DNA from: Paenibacillus wynnii
GTDB lineage: Bacteria > Bacillota > Bacilli > Paenibacillales > Paenibacillaceae
Reading direction: 5' to 3'
Length of the DNA: 64,000 nucleotides
NCBI RefSeq assembly: GCF_000757885.1
Contig: NZ_JQCR01000002.1
Location: 2,666,001 to 2,730,000 of the forward strand
Shown: in pieces, positions 11,225-20,767 of the stretch
How the letters are laid out: each line of letters starts with the position of its first letter
Numbering within the stretch: position 1 is the first letter of the stretch
Notes under the pieces: generated by a model
The model's input: only the letters and a program-made list of their open reading frames with translations
Databases searched by the model: none
Told to the model about the DNA's origin: nothing
Made by a program: the position numbers and the translations under genes

Positions 11225-11914
11225 TTGCTGCAAATTCGCAGTCTAGAGAAAGAGTTTAGAGTCGACGGCCGCACCGTCCCGATTCTGAATATTCCCGAAT
11301 GGTCCATCGCCAAGGGTGAGAAGGTAGCGATCACGGGACCCAGCGGCTCCGGCAAGAGCACTTTGCTTCACTTGATCAGCGGGATCCTGCGGCCGGATAG
11401 GGGAGAAATTTATATAAATGAAACTCCCCTGCATAAGCTGAAAGAGGCGGAGCTGGATAAACTTCGAGCTTCCCAAATCGGTTATGTACTGCAGGATTTC
11501 CATCTTATACCCTCACTTACCGTAGAAGAAAATGTAGAAATTGCCCTGAAGTGGCGTTTGTCGGCTAAGCAAAAAAAGGATTTGATCGGGGGTTGGTTAG
11601 AGAAGGTGGGGCTGCAGAATCGCAGCACCCACCTTCCTTCCCAGTTATCCCGTGGTCAGCAGCAGCGCGTAGCCATTGTACGCGCTCTTGTTAATGATCC
11701 GCCACTTGTATTAGCAGATGAGCCTACCGGGAGCTTGGATTGGGAAACGGCGGATGAAATCTCGGAGCTTTTATTGAATTTAAGTGCTGCGGAAACGAAG
11801 ACCTTAATCGTTGTAACCCATGATTTGAATATGGCGCGGCGGTTTCCTGTCTGTCTTGATATTTACGATGTGAATCGTATTCGAGGGTCTAAGCAGGAGG
11901 CGAGCATGGCATGA
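11225..11914 (+). CDS. ABC transporter ATP-binding protein (LolD/MacB/DevA type)
   Basis: 229 aa from TTG 11225, 7 nt after AGGGGG (11212-11217); an upstream in-frame TTG at 11177 lies inside the phosphatase gene and lacks an RBS. Cytosolic ATPase subunit: Walker A GPSGSGKST (38-46), Q-loop VLQDFHL, signature LSRGQQQR, Walker B LVLADEPTG, and VTHD H-loop. The short form and the permease type next to it fit mechanotransmission/lipoprotein-type exporters rather than classic importers. Stop overlaps the permease start by 4 nt (ATGA at 11911). Starts 11 bases after the phosphatase stop, so may be cotranscribed with it. Confidence 0.93.
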   Translation: MLQIRSLEKEFRVDGRTVPILNIPEWSIAKGEKVAITGPSGSGKSTLLHLISGILRPDRGEIYINETPLHKLKEAELDKLRASQIGYVLQDFHLIPSLTVEENVEIALKWRLSAKQKKDLIGGWLEKVGLQNRSTHLPSQLSRGQQQRVAIVRALVNDPPLVLADEPTGSLDWETADEISELLLNLSAAETKTLIVVTHDLNMARRFPVCLDIYDVNRIRGSKQEASMA

Positions 11915-13101
11915 GTCTTTTTAAATTTACGCTCCGTAATGTTCTGCACCGGCGGTTTTTATCCTTGCTCACTATCAGCGCAGTTGCGGTTACCGTTGCT
12001 TTTATCTTATTGGTGTCACTGGCCCAAGACAGCGTGGAGCAGGGAGCGGAAAAGGGTTACGGTCCGTTCGATCTTGTCATCGGCGCCGAGGGGAGTGAAA
12101 CCCAGCTTGTCTTGAACGCGTTCTATCATATCGGAGCTCCCACAGGTAATATTCCGCTGACTGTTCTGGAGCAAGCCAAGGCGGATGAAGGGGTGGATAA
12201 GGCCTACGCTATGACTACTGGCGATAACTATAATGGATTTCCGGTAGTTGGCATAGATCCCGAATACTTCTTAACTCGGTATGGTGACCGACACCTTGAG
12301 CAGGGCTCTATTTTTCGAAATACGGGTGAAGCTTTAGTCGGATCTTATGTAGCAACATCGCTAGGTCTTCAGGTTGGAGATACCTTCACCGGAGCGCACG
12401 GTCTTGTACAGGAGGAGCATGAAGATGAACACGAAGATGAACATGGAAGCTTCACATACACCATTGTTGGCATTCTGCCTCATCTGAACACTCCTGATGA
12501 CCGGGCCATTTTTACGACAGTAGACTATGCTTGGGCTGTACATGGCTTGGAGGATAAGAACAAAGAGATAACTGCTATATTGGTGAAGCCTGGTAGTCTG
12601 CTTGGGGCACATGATTTAAAAGAAACTTTAGACGGGTCCAATGGAGTCCAAGCCGCTTACACCAGTAAGGCTGTATCCGATGTTGTAAATGCTGTGGATC
12701 AAGGCTCGCGTCTGGTTGGTGTGCTGACCTCTTTGTGTGTCGTTTTAGCTGCAATTTCTATTGTTTTGTCCTTGATTGCTGCGGTAGGCGAGCGAACCAA
12801 GGATGCAGGTTTATTGCGTCTTTTGGGTAAATCTAAAGGTTATGTGTGGATAACGTTGACCGGCGAGGGTTTGTTGATTACGACAACCGGACTGGTAATA
12901 GGTCTATTGCTAGGACATCTGGGAGCTTATATATTGAAAGATATTGTATTTGCTCAAGCGGGGATTCAAATCGATCCGTTTCATTTGTCGGATAATCACC
13001 TGAGGATAGTGATAGGAACCTTGTTGATTGGACTGATGTCCTCTGTAGGACCCGCATTCAGAATGTACCGGCTTAGCCCTTTAGCTCTTTTTAAATCTTA
13101 G
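11911..13101 (+). CDS. FtsX/MacB-like ABC transporter permease with His-rich extracytoplasmic loop
   Basis: 396 aa. Topology: one N-terminal TM (about 17-37), a large extracytoplasmic domain (about 40-255), then three TMs (about 264-290, 313-340, 362-385), as in FtsX/MacB permeases. The extracytoplasmic domain carries EEHEDEHEDEHGS at residues 168-180, an acidic His tract typical of divalent metal binding. Coupled to the upstream ATPase. A zinc-regulated set of this kind (His-rich permease, ATPase and a small exported DUF3299-like protein) is known in proteobacteria; the metal link here is inference. Confidence 0.88.
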   Translation: MSLFKFTLRNVLHRRFLSLLTISAVAVTVAFILLVSLAQDSVEQGAEKGYGPFDLVIGAEGSETQLVLNAFYHIGAPTGNIPLTVLEQAKADEGVDKAYAMTTGDNYNGFPVVGIDPEYFLTRYGDRHLEQGSIFRNTGEALVGSYVATSLGLQVGDTFTGAHGLVQEEHEDEHEDEHGSFTYTIVGILPHLNTPDDRAIFTTVDYAWAVHGLEDKNKEITAILVKPGSLLGAHDLKETLDGSNGVQAAYTSKAVSDVVNAVDQGSRLVGVLTSLCVVLAAISIVLSLIAAVGERTKDAGLLRLLGKSKGYVWITLTGEGLLITTTGLVIGLLLGHLGAYILKDIVFAQAGIQIDPFHLSDNHLRIVIGTLLIGLMSSVGPAFRMYRLSPLALFKS

Positions 13102-13114
13102 GAGGGTTGTTCTT

Positions 13115-13957
13115 TTGAAAATAAGGGGAATAAGGCTGAGTCTTTGGGTAGCGGCAGTGGCTATCCTGCTCCTTCTTCAGGGATGCGGACAGGATAAGCA
13201 GGCCCCAAATGAAGGGGAATCCTTCGCAGCGGCTAGTGAGCTTACTGAAAATGAAGTTCATGCCACAATCAAGTCAGTATCACCGCAGACTTTAGCAACG
13301 GCTACGCACGAAGCTCCGAGCGATGAGAAAGCCATACAGGATAAGGTTAAAGTGGCGAGTCCAACCTCTTCACCGCAGCCTTCTTCGGTTCCTGAGGTGA
13401 TTTCAGTACCTTCGACAAAACCTACGGCTGCGCCTATAACTGCACCATCAGCTGCACCATCAGTTGCACCGACATTGACACCAAAGAGATCAACGGTTGC
13501 GCAGACTTCACTGACTTCACCTACTGTAAAGCCCACATCGTCCTCTGAACCGAAAGCTAGCCCAGTAGGCACCGTGAAACCAAATATACAGGGTATAACA
13601 GGAGTCGGATGGTCGGAGTTCTTTGACGGTGAAGATCAGACCCGGCCTTCAGAACGCTTCTGGGATCTCCATGGCAGTGAAGTTACCATAAAAGGCTTTA
13701 TGGGAGAGGTACTCTCCTTTGATAAACATTGGTTCCTGCTCATTCCGGAGCCGGGTGCTGAGTGTCCCTTTGATAATGGTGACGAAACGTATTGGAATAA
13801 GATTATGATCGTATTTGTTCCTGAAGACGTTAAGCTGAGATATAAATCAGGTCCCTTACAGATTACTGGACGTTTGGATGTGGGGATCAAAATCGATGAT
13901 TCTGGATATAAGACGATGTTCCGCCTTTATGATGCCTCCTTCAAAGAAATCGAATAG
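13115..13957 (+). CDS. Lipoprotein with P/T/S-rich linker and a DUF3299-like C-terminal domain
   Basis: 280 aa. TTG start 8 nt after TAGGAGGG. Type II signal peptide with lipobox LLQGC, lipidated Cys24. Residues about 60-150 form a Pro/Thr/Ser/Ala-rich spacer with TAAP/SAAP/SVAP repeats, probably spanning the wall. The folded domain (about 158-280) contains VTIKGFMGEVLS, HWFLLIPEPGAECPF and LQITGRLDVG, resembling the DUF3299 pattern in which a conserved strand is followed by a Cys-containing loop; the match is by eye and moderate. Last gene of the ATPase-permease-lipoprotein operon, ended by a terminator. Confidence 0.75.
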   Translation: MKIRGIRLSLWVAAVAILLLLQGCGQDKQAPNEGESFAAASELTENEVHATIKSVSPQTLATATHEAPSDEKAIQDKVKVASPTSSPQPSSVPEVISVPSTKPTAAPITAPSAAPSVAPTLTPKRSTVAQTSLTSPTVKPTSSSEPKASPVGTVKPNIQGITGVGWSEFFDGEDQTRPSERFWDLHGSEVTIKGFMGEVLSFDKHWFLLIPEPGAECPFDNGDETYWNKIMIVFVPEDVKLRYKSGPLQITGRLDVGIKIDDSGYKTMFRLYDASFKEIE

Positions 13958-13964
13958 AGATAGC

Positions 13965-14004
13965 AAAAAAGCCTCCCGCTGATGAACTCAGTTGGGAGCT
14001 TTTT
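13965..14004. terminator. Bidirectional terminator between convergent genes
   Basis: AAAAAGCCTCCCGCTGA / TCAGTTGGGAGCTTTTT, with A and T tracts on both sides so it can serve the lipoprotein gene and the minus-strand oxidoreductase gene. Confidence 0.85.
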
Positions 14005-14020
14005 GTTGTCCTTAGACACA

Positions 14021-15292
14021 TCAGATTTTTTTGGCACCAGGCAACCAAGCATCGATATCATAACCCCGCTGTTCCCAATAGCCGATATGATCCCCCTCAA
14101 TTAGTTCGATCCTATTCAGCCATTTTACAGACTTATAAGCATACATTTTTGGGACTACCAGACGAACAGGGCCCCCAAGCTGATTTGAAATCGGCATCCC
14201 GTCATGCATCACAGCAACCATGATATCCGCCATACGTGCTTGCTCCATGGTTAGGGAATCTGTGTAAACCCCGTCACCGGAATAGAGCTTCACAGTTGCA
14301 GCCGTTTTCTGAACACCAGCCATATCCAATAGTGCAGTGAGAGGGATGCCTTCCCAAGTATTTTTATAGACAGACCAGCCGGTAACACAGTGAAAATCAC
14401 TGACCTGTACTTCACGCTTCAACTGAACGAATTGCTCCCAATTCCAGCTCAGCTTCTTATCCACTAGACCATCCACAGTAAAAGACCAATTGTCATTATT
14501 AAAAGAAGGGATGTCTGTAACCGTATATACGCGATAATGTCCGTCCGCTCCCCCACCAATCGGGGGTGAAGACTGCGGTAGAGGTACGGGTTCGGGGAGC
14601 AGTGTGTTCGCATTATCTGCCACATAGTCTTCCAAGCTTGGCGGTTTGAAGGATTGACCCACCCAACGTGTAAATGTAGGTCCCAAGGTTAATGCCATAC
14701 CTGCCCCCACGGCAACTTTGATGAAACCCCGACGCGTATAAAAAGGTTGCGGATGGGAAGGGGGGAGGGTGTCACGACCAACTAACTTTCCTGTATTCTC
14801 TTCCAGATCACTATCAGGAACAATGGATCTTTTTTGCGGTTCCTTGAGCCATTTCGTCCGGGTGATGGAGTGGTAGATGATCAACGGAAGTCCGATCCAA
14901 GTCAGTAGGTCATGGATGAAAAGTGCTGCATTCGCTGCCCGGGGTCCAGCCATTTTGAACTGCCACAGTACTAAGCCTGACAAGATCCACCCTATAAGCA
15001 ACCCCAGGACAACAAGTACATTGGCTTTTTGCGAGGTACGTCCTTTAAGGCGTTTCCAATGCTTAGCAGCGAGCAGCAAATAATAAATAACAGGAAGCAG
15101 TAACACTAGTCCGATTACGATGTGCCCCCACTTCAGCCACACACGGCCTTCCCCGAGTAATTCCCGCCAGAACCCGCCAAGCAGCATTAGACCGCTAAGA
15201 GCCAAGAACAGAACCAGCCAGGCATTCCATGCATGAATGGAGAGCAGTTTCTTCCCGTAACCCTTGCGAATACGAGCTAACCCTTTTTTCAC
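14021..15292 (-). CDS. Fusion of cytochrome b561-like membrane domain with YedY/sulfite-oxidase-fold molybdopterin oxidoreductase
   Basis: 423 aa. N-terminal part (1-145) has four TM helices (about 24-42, 54-76, 91-110, 122-142) with His residues suited to heme b (H20, H57, H127, H141). A twin-arginine-like TRRGFIK (186-192) before a hydrophobic stretch follows, then a molybdopterin-binding domain; Cys302 in FHCVTGWSVY is the expected Mo ligand, with LGGPVRLVVPKMYAYKS and KWLNRIELI near the end as in YedY/MsrP. In most bacteria the heme protein (MsrQ-like) and catalytic subunit (MsrP) are separate; here they are in one chain. Likely substrate (methionine sulfoxide or another S/N-oxide) is not settled. 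RBS AAGGAGG on the minus strand. Confidence 0.88.
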   Translation of the reverse strand: MKKGLARIRKGYGKKLLSIHAWNAWLVLFLALSGLMLLGGFWRELLGEGRVWLKWGHIVIGLVLLLPVIYYLLLAAKHWKRLKGRTSQKANVLVVLGLLIGWILSGLVLWQFKMAGPRAANAALFIHDLLTWIGLPLIIYHSITRTKWLKEPQKRSIVPDSDLEENTGKLVGRDTLPPSHPQPFYTRRGFIKVAVGAGMALTLGPTFTRWVGQSFKPPSLEDYVADNANTLLPEPVPLPQSSPPIGGGADGHYRVYTVTDIPSFNNDNWSFTVDGLVDKKLSWNWEQFVQLKREVQVSDFHCVTGWSVYKNTWEGIPLTALLDMAGVQKTAATVKLYSGDGVYTDSLTMEQARMADIMVAVMHDGMPISNQLGGPVRLVVPKMYAYKSVKWLNRIELIEGDHIGYWEQRGYDIDAWLPGAKKI

Positions 15293-15478
15293 CGGGATGT
15301 CCTCCTTCAGTATGTTCGAGTCGATTGTTCAACTTTTAACTAATTGTACCGCAAAAACTGTTCCATGAATAATGTTGCTGAACGTGACCACAGTCATTGA
15401 TTTTTAGCAAAGAGAAAGGCATCATTATAAAGTTCTAAATGAAGTTTAAACTGAAACAGTAGGGATGGGGAACAATCG

Positions 15479-16834
15479 ATGAAACAAGAAGTGCAATGGA
15501 AACCATCGCGTTTTAACGCGCGAACAACAGTGGATGACGGGGGACTCATGCTGTACAACAGCTATACGGGTGCCATCGCGGCGTTTTCGCCGGAGGAGAG
15601 CAGCAGAGTTATTGAATTGCTTTCCGGACCGGATGACCCTGTTCCTGATGGGGATTGCACTTTACACGAGGATCTCCTGGAGCACGGGTTTTTAGTTAGT
15701 CAGGATACGGATGAACTGCGGCGGGCGTTATATTTGCATCAGTCGATGCACCGTCAAGACAGCATGCACCTTGTGCTTCTAGCTACAGAGGCGTGTAATT
15801 TCCGCTGTAATTATTGTTATGAATATTTCCCGAGAGGAACGATGAAGAGTACGGTAACATCGGGACTCGAAAAATATATAGCCTCTCAAGTATCCACCTT
15901 AAACCGTCTGACGATTAGCTGGCATGGCGGCGAACCTCTTTTGGCTCCGCAAGTGATAGAGAGGCTGTCGCAATCTTTCATCGAATCCTGTGATCGTAAT
16001 GGAGTCGTTTATGGGGCAGAAATATCCACTAACGGATACTTTCTGGATCGTGAAATGTTCGACAAGCTATTGGACTGGCGTGTAGAACGTTTTATGGTTA
16101 CTTTGGACGGGGATGCGGAAGTACACAACCAGCGTCGCGCATTGACCGGCGGTGGAGATACTTATCAGCGGATAGTAGACAATCTGGTTTCCTTAAAAGC
16201 AGTGGATCGACCTTTTGAAATTAACCTGCGCGTGAACTTCGATAACAGCAACCTTGAGGCTGTAACTGAGTTTATTCCTGTTCTAAAAGATCTTTTCGGT
16301 GATGACCCGCGTTTCAAAGTCTACTTCCGTCCCGTGGGATGTATGGGCGGCGAGAACGATCTGAACCTTTCCGTATGTGATGATATCACCAAGGATACGA
16401 AGATTTGGGAGTTCAACGAGCAGGCGATTGCTCAAGGATTAACCGTAAGTTCTTTTATATCTGATATTCTTCTGCCTACAGGAGCTGTATGTTATGCGGC
16501 TAAACCGAACTCGTTGATTGTGGATTCAGACGGCCAGTTGTACAAGTGCTCCGTAGCCATTGACCAGGAGAATAACCAGCTTGGAAGTATTAATGAAGAC
16601 GGAACTCTAGATCTTGATCTAGATAAAATGGCCCTGTGGACCACCTCAGGTGAAGAGACCGACAGCAACTGTCAATCGTGCTTCTTCCGTCCTTCTTGTC
16701 AGGGCAATCATTGCCCGTTGTACCGTATGCGCACGGGAAACCGCCCTTGTTCTTATGAGAAACGGCAGATCAAGCAGACACTTCGGACCATTTGGCTGCA
16801 AGGTAAAGCTGAGGAGCAAGCTTCTAATGTGTAA
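15479..16834 (+). CDS. Radical SAM/SPASM peptide maturase (RiPP-type)
   Basis: 451 aa cytosolic Fe-S enzyme. N-terminal about 95 residues look like a peptide-recognition/PqqD-like region (LMLYNSYTGAIAAF). The SAM-binding cluster is C106-x3-C110-x2-C113 in ACNFRCNYCYEYF, followed by the GGEPLL motif (about 151) and STNGYFL. The C-terminal SPASM region has Cys at about 348, 367, 398, 401, 407, 412 and 424, enough for two auxiliary [4Fe-4S] clusters. This architecture (anSME/PapB-like, COG0641) modifies ribosomal peptides or proteins by thioether, C-C or formylglycine chemistry. No sulfatase is adjacent, while a 27-codon ORF with a perfect RBS lies 63 bases downstream, so RiPP maturation is the better guess. 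Confidence 0.88.
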   Translation: MKQEVQWKPSRFNARTTVDDGGLMLYNSYTGAIAAFSPEESSRVIELLSGPDDPVPDGDCTLHEDLLEHGFLVSQDTDELRRALYLHQSMHRQDSMHLVLLATEACNFRCNYCYEYFPRGTMKSTVTSGLEKYIASQVSTLNRLTISWHGGEPLLAPQVIERLSQSFIESCDRNGVVYGAEISTNGYFLDREMFDKLLDWRVERFMVTLDGDAEVHNQRRALTGGGDTYQRIVDNLVSLKAVDRPFEINLRVNFDNSNLEAVTEFIPVLKDLFGDDPRFKVYFRPVGCMGGENDLNLSVCDDITKDTKIWEFNEQAIAQGLTVSSFISDILLPTGAVCYAAKPNSLIVDSDGQLYKCSVAIDQENNQLGSINEDGTLDLDLDKMALWTTSGEETDSNCQSCFFRPSCQGNHCPLYRMRTGNRPCSYEKRQIKQTLRTIWLQGKAEEQASNV

Positions 16835-16861
16835 AGGTTAAGGAATGAAGCTCCTAGGCAA

Positions 16862-16880
16862 GAGCCTCATATGAGGGCTT
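16862..16880 (+). terminator. Attenuator-like hairpin between maturase and peptide ORF
   Basis: AGCCTCATATGAGGGCT contains the perfect 12-base palindrome CCTCATATGAGG and is followed by TTTT and directly by the RBS of the small ORF. It could lower read-through or cover the RBS. Confidence 0.4.
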
Positions 16881-16897
16881 TTAAGGAGGTGAAATAA

Positions 16898-16981
16898 ATG
16901 AAAGTTATTCGTCCTGCAGTTCAACCAACTGCGATTACTACTGGCCGTGTCTCCAAATCGGTTCCAGGCAGCCTCAGCTAA
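16898..16981 (+). CDS. Putative 27-aa precursor peptide (possibly truncated)
   Basis: Start ATG 16898 follows AAGGAGGTGA at 16883-16892, the best Shine-Dalgarno in this region. The product begins MKVIRPAVQPTAITTG and ends SKSVPGSLS: small, basic, no Cys, rich in Thr/Ser/Val. Placed directly after the radical SAM/SPASM gene, it is the natural candidate substrate. After its TAA the same frame stays open for another 38 codons to a TAA at 17096-17098, with a hydrophilic Asp/Tyr/Arg-rich composition (FVYVDRDETDP...). So the gene may be an interrupted 66-residue precursor or a true 27-mer. No recognised family. Confidence 0.5.
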   Translation: MKVIRPAVQPTAITTGRVSKSVPGSLS

Positions 16982-17098
16982 TTCGTCTATGTAGACCGTG
17001 ACGAGACTGACCCCAAGGAGCTAAGGCGCATACCGAAGGACAACTTTTACTCGTACAGGGATGTTATACAAAGTAACGGAGAGCAATTATATTCGTAA
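16982..17098 (+). pseudogene. In-frame continuation of the peptide ORF beyond TAA (possible lost core region)
   Basis: 38 sense codons in frame with the 27-aa ORF, ending at TAA 17096-17098, encoding FVYVDRDETD...YSYRDVIQSN...QLYS. It has no start codon or RBS of its own. A one-base change of the internal TAA (for example to TAT or CAA) would give a 66-aa protein. Chance openness of 38 codons is not rare (about one in six for random sequence), so this is suggestive only. Confidence 0.3.
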
Positions 17099-17138
17099 CA
17101 CAAAGCAGGGAGTAATCCTAACAGTACGAGGGCATGGT

Positions 17139-17185
17139 AAACAGGTATTTTGGGGGGGCTTCCCGGTGCCTGTTTTATTGTGTTT
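17139..17185 (+). terminator. Rho-independent terminator downstream of the peptide ORF
   Basis: AAACAGG ... CCTGTTT outer stem with a GC-rich inner loop (GGGGGGGCTTCCCGG), then TTTATTGTGTTTTTC. Confidence 0.65.
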
Positions 17186-17194
17186 TTCTTTTAA

Positions 17195-17376
17195 GTGTAG
17201 AAAGTGCAACTATTAACGAATACTTACCGCGCGTCGGTTGTTTAGATGTAGTTTATGCAGTTATTTGTCTGGTTTTTGGTGAGTATAGGTGTTTTTTTAA
17301 TTTATAGTTGTACTGAATACACTTATCGCACGTGGAGTTGGTCATATGCTCCAAATAGGTGTAGAAAGTGCAACTA
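17195..17376. repeat. Intergenic repeat with 18-bp exact direct copies
   Basis: GTGTAGAAAGTGCAACTA occurs exactly at 17195-17212 and 17359-17376. A second imperfect direct pair follows the first copy and precedes the second (CGAATACTTACCGCGCG near 17216 and TGAATACACTTATCGCACG near 17316). TAGTTGTACTGAATACAC near 17305 is an imperfect inverted match of the 18-mer (14 of 18), and GGAG...CTCC forms an inner hairpin. No coding potential seen in 17190-17455. Confidence 0.65.
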
Positions 17377-17380
17377 AAGT

Positions 17381-17426
17381 AGGCTCATCCTTCCCTGCAT
17401 AGGAGAAGTGATGAGCCTTTTCTTTT
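17381..17426 (+). terminator. Terminator-like hairpin between peptide locus and MFS gene
   Basis: AGGCTCATC / GATGAGCCT stem of 9 bp followed by TTTCTTTTG on the plus strand; it also lies just after the minus-strand MFS stop and may serve both directions, though the minus T tract is poor. Confidence 0.6.
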
Positions 17427-17455
17427 GTAGATTGAAGTACGTTATCCCCTAATCA

Positions 17456-18712
17456 TTAATCGGCAGCCCATTCCTCCAGCTTATCGTCATCTGGCAGCAG
17501 CAGGGCTAATAACCCCAATAGCGGCAGGAAACCGCAGGCAACAAACACCTTCGTAATCCCTATATAATCGATAAGATTGCCGATGACCAAAGATCCGATG
17601 CCCCCTAGCCCAAATGCGAGTCCGGTAATCAGACCCGAGATGGTACCGATATTCCCTGGATACAGCATTTGTGCATATATGACTGTAACCGAGAAGCTGG
17701 ACAGTAGGACAAAGCCGCCGATCAATAACAGGACACCAGCCCAGAACTGGTTAACAAAAGGCAACACCAATGCAAACGGAACGGTTCCTACCATTGACAT
17801 AAGGATTAGATTCCGACGTCCGAATCGGTCTGCCAGCGGCCCGCCGAAGAAGGTACCCACAGCCCCAGCAGCCAGATACATGAAGATATACACTTGAGCA
17901 TTATCTAGAGACATTTTGTAATTATCCATTAAGTAGAACGCATAGTAACTACCGATAGAAGCTCCGTACCAAGATCGAACGAATACCAGAAAAACAAGAA
18001 TGATCGTTGCATTCAAAATACTTTTGCTACGGGCGGGATCGATTTTACGGACAGATGATTTCTTGCGGAAGGTATAACCGTCTTTAAGCATATCTCGGTA
18101 CCAGCGGGCTACGTAAGTCTGAACCGCTACCCCGGCTGCTGCGACTATGGTGAAACTTAACGCTCCCATTTGCCCGAAGGGGATGAATATCCACTTAGTC
18201 AGCATCGGCCCCAATGATTGACCTGCATTTCCACCTACCTGAAATATGGATTGAGACAGTCCCTTGCGCAGACCGGCAGCCATGTGAGCGACACGCATGC
18301 CTTCCGGATGAAATGTAGCCGAACCCACTCCAATGAGCATTACAGAGATTAGGACGAGTGTATAATTGCCGGCATAAGCTAAAAGCATTACTCCCGCGAA
18401 CGTGCAGCACATTCCTAACGGAAGCAGAATCGGTCGAGGCTTGCGGTCTGCGGCATACCCAATAACAGGTTGGATCACGGATGATGTCATATTAAGGGCG
18501 AAGGAGATCCAGCCTACTTGAGCGAAGGATAGCAGCATGTTTTCTTTTAGAATCGGGAAGATCGCCGGAATGACAGCTTGAATGGAATCATTGAATAAAT
18601 GAACAAAGCTAACGGCCAGTAAAATACGGTATATCGTTGCCTGCTGCAAATTACGGGACTCTGTATCCTCAACCCCTTTCGGGGAAGCAATGGGTGTTGA
18701 GTTATTTTTCAT
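17456..18712 (-). CDS. MFS transporter, fosmidomycin resistance (Fsr) family
   Basis: 418 aa with about 12 hydrophobic helices after a 27-residue hydrophilic N-terminus. Family signatures: FVHLFNDSIQAVIPAIFPIL, GYAADRKPRP between TM2 and TM3 (MFS motif A-like), GSATFHPEGMRVAH and SIFQVGGNAGQSLGP, all typical of Fsr-type drug:H+ antiporters. Start ATG follows RBS AAGGAGC on the minus strand. Monocistronic; natural substrate unknown. Nothing links it clearly to the upstream peptide locus, although an exporter beside a RiPP-like maturase is worth noting. Confidence 0.92.
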   Translation of the reverse strand: MKNNSTPIASPKGVEDTESRNLQQATIYRILLAVSFVHLFNDSIQAVIPAIFPILKENMLLSFAQVGWISFALNMTSSVIQPVIGYAADRKPRPILLPLGMCCTFAGVMLLAYAGNYTLVLISVMLIGVGSATFHPEGMRVAHMAAGLRKGLSQSIFQVGGNAGQSLGPMLTKWIFIPFGQMGALSFTIVAAAGVAVQTYVARWYRDMLKDGYTFRKKSSVRKIDPARSKSILNATIILVFLVFVRSWYGASIGSYYAFYLMDNYKMSLDNAQVYIFMYLAAGAVGTFFGGPLADRFGRRNLILMSMVGTVPFALVLPFVNQFWAGVLLLIGGFVLLSSFSVTVIYAQMLYPGNIGTISGLITGLAFGLGGIGSLVIGNLIDYIGITKVFVACGFLPLLGLLALLLPDDDKLEEWAAD

Positions 18713-18859
18713 TTTAGCTCCTTCTCGTACTATATAATGAGTCTATGAATGTATGAACTTTCAATAACCCTATTTTAGCCACTTGTGATGCATTATGGAA
18801 ACCTAAATGTATAGTTATTATGGAAACTGGGTCGGTAAGATTTATTTATCAAAAAAGGG

Positions 18860-18888
18860 TTGCAAAGATTCAATCCGCATGGTATATT
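18860..18888 (+). promoter_or_regulatory. rRNA operon promoter P1 (SigA)
   Basis: TTGCAA (18860-18865), 17-bp spacer, TATATT (18883-18888). About 230 bases upstream of 16S. Confidence 0.7.
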
Positions 18889-18944
18889 ATTTCTTGTGCT
18901 TATGAGGCATCGTTGATGTGAAGCAAACGCGATGAAGAAATAAG

Positions 18945-18974
18945 TTGACGAAATACAATGAAATATGTTATACT
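18945..18974 (+). promoter_or_regulatory. rRNA operon promoter P2 (SigA)
   Basis: TTGACG (18945-18950), 18-bp spacer, TATACT (18969-18974). Tandem with P1, the usual arrangement for Bacillota rrn operons. The rest of the 18713-18859 gap shows no gene. Confidence 0.8.
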
Positions 18975-19018
18975 ATGATTCCTGTGCATGAGAGAAATAA
19001 CTCGATTGCAGAGACAAG

Positions 19019-19042
19019 TTCTTTGAAAACTGAACAAATGGA
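19019..19042 (+). promoter_or_regulatory. boxA-like antitermination site and 5' arm of 16S processing stem
   Basis: TTCTTTGAAAACT (19019-19031) resembles rrn boxA. AAAACTGAACAAATGGA (19026-19042) is perfectly complementary to TCCATTTGTTCAGTTTT at 20739-20755, forming the double-stranded stem around 16S that RNase III-type enzymes cleave. Confidence 0.75.
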
Positions 19043-19114
19043 ACGCGTTAATTTTTAATAGATTCATTTAATGAATCGTCAGTTTCAAAATGAGCAATCG
19101 CTCTTTCTAAATAC

Positions 19115-20675
<1,561 letters not shown>

Positions 20676-20767
20676 TGGAGAATCGTTTCCTGTAACGGAA
20701 ACATTCGAACAGAAGCGTAAGCTTCTAAAAAACGCGTATCCATTTGTTCAGTTTTGATGGAATTTGA

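Noticed and set aside
17061-17213. Alternative 50-codon frame starting ATG 17061
   Set aside because: Weak RBS and it runs straight through the terminator at 17139-17185.
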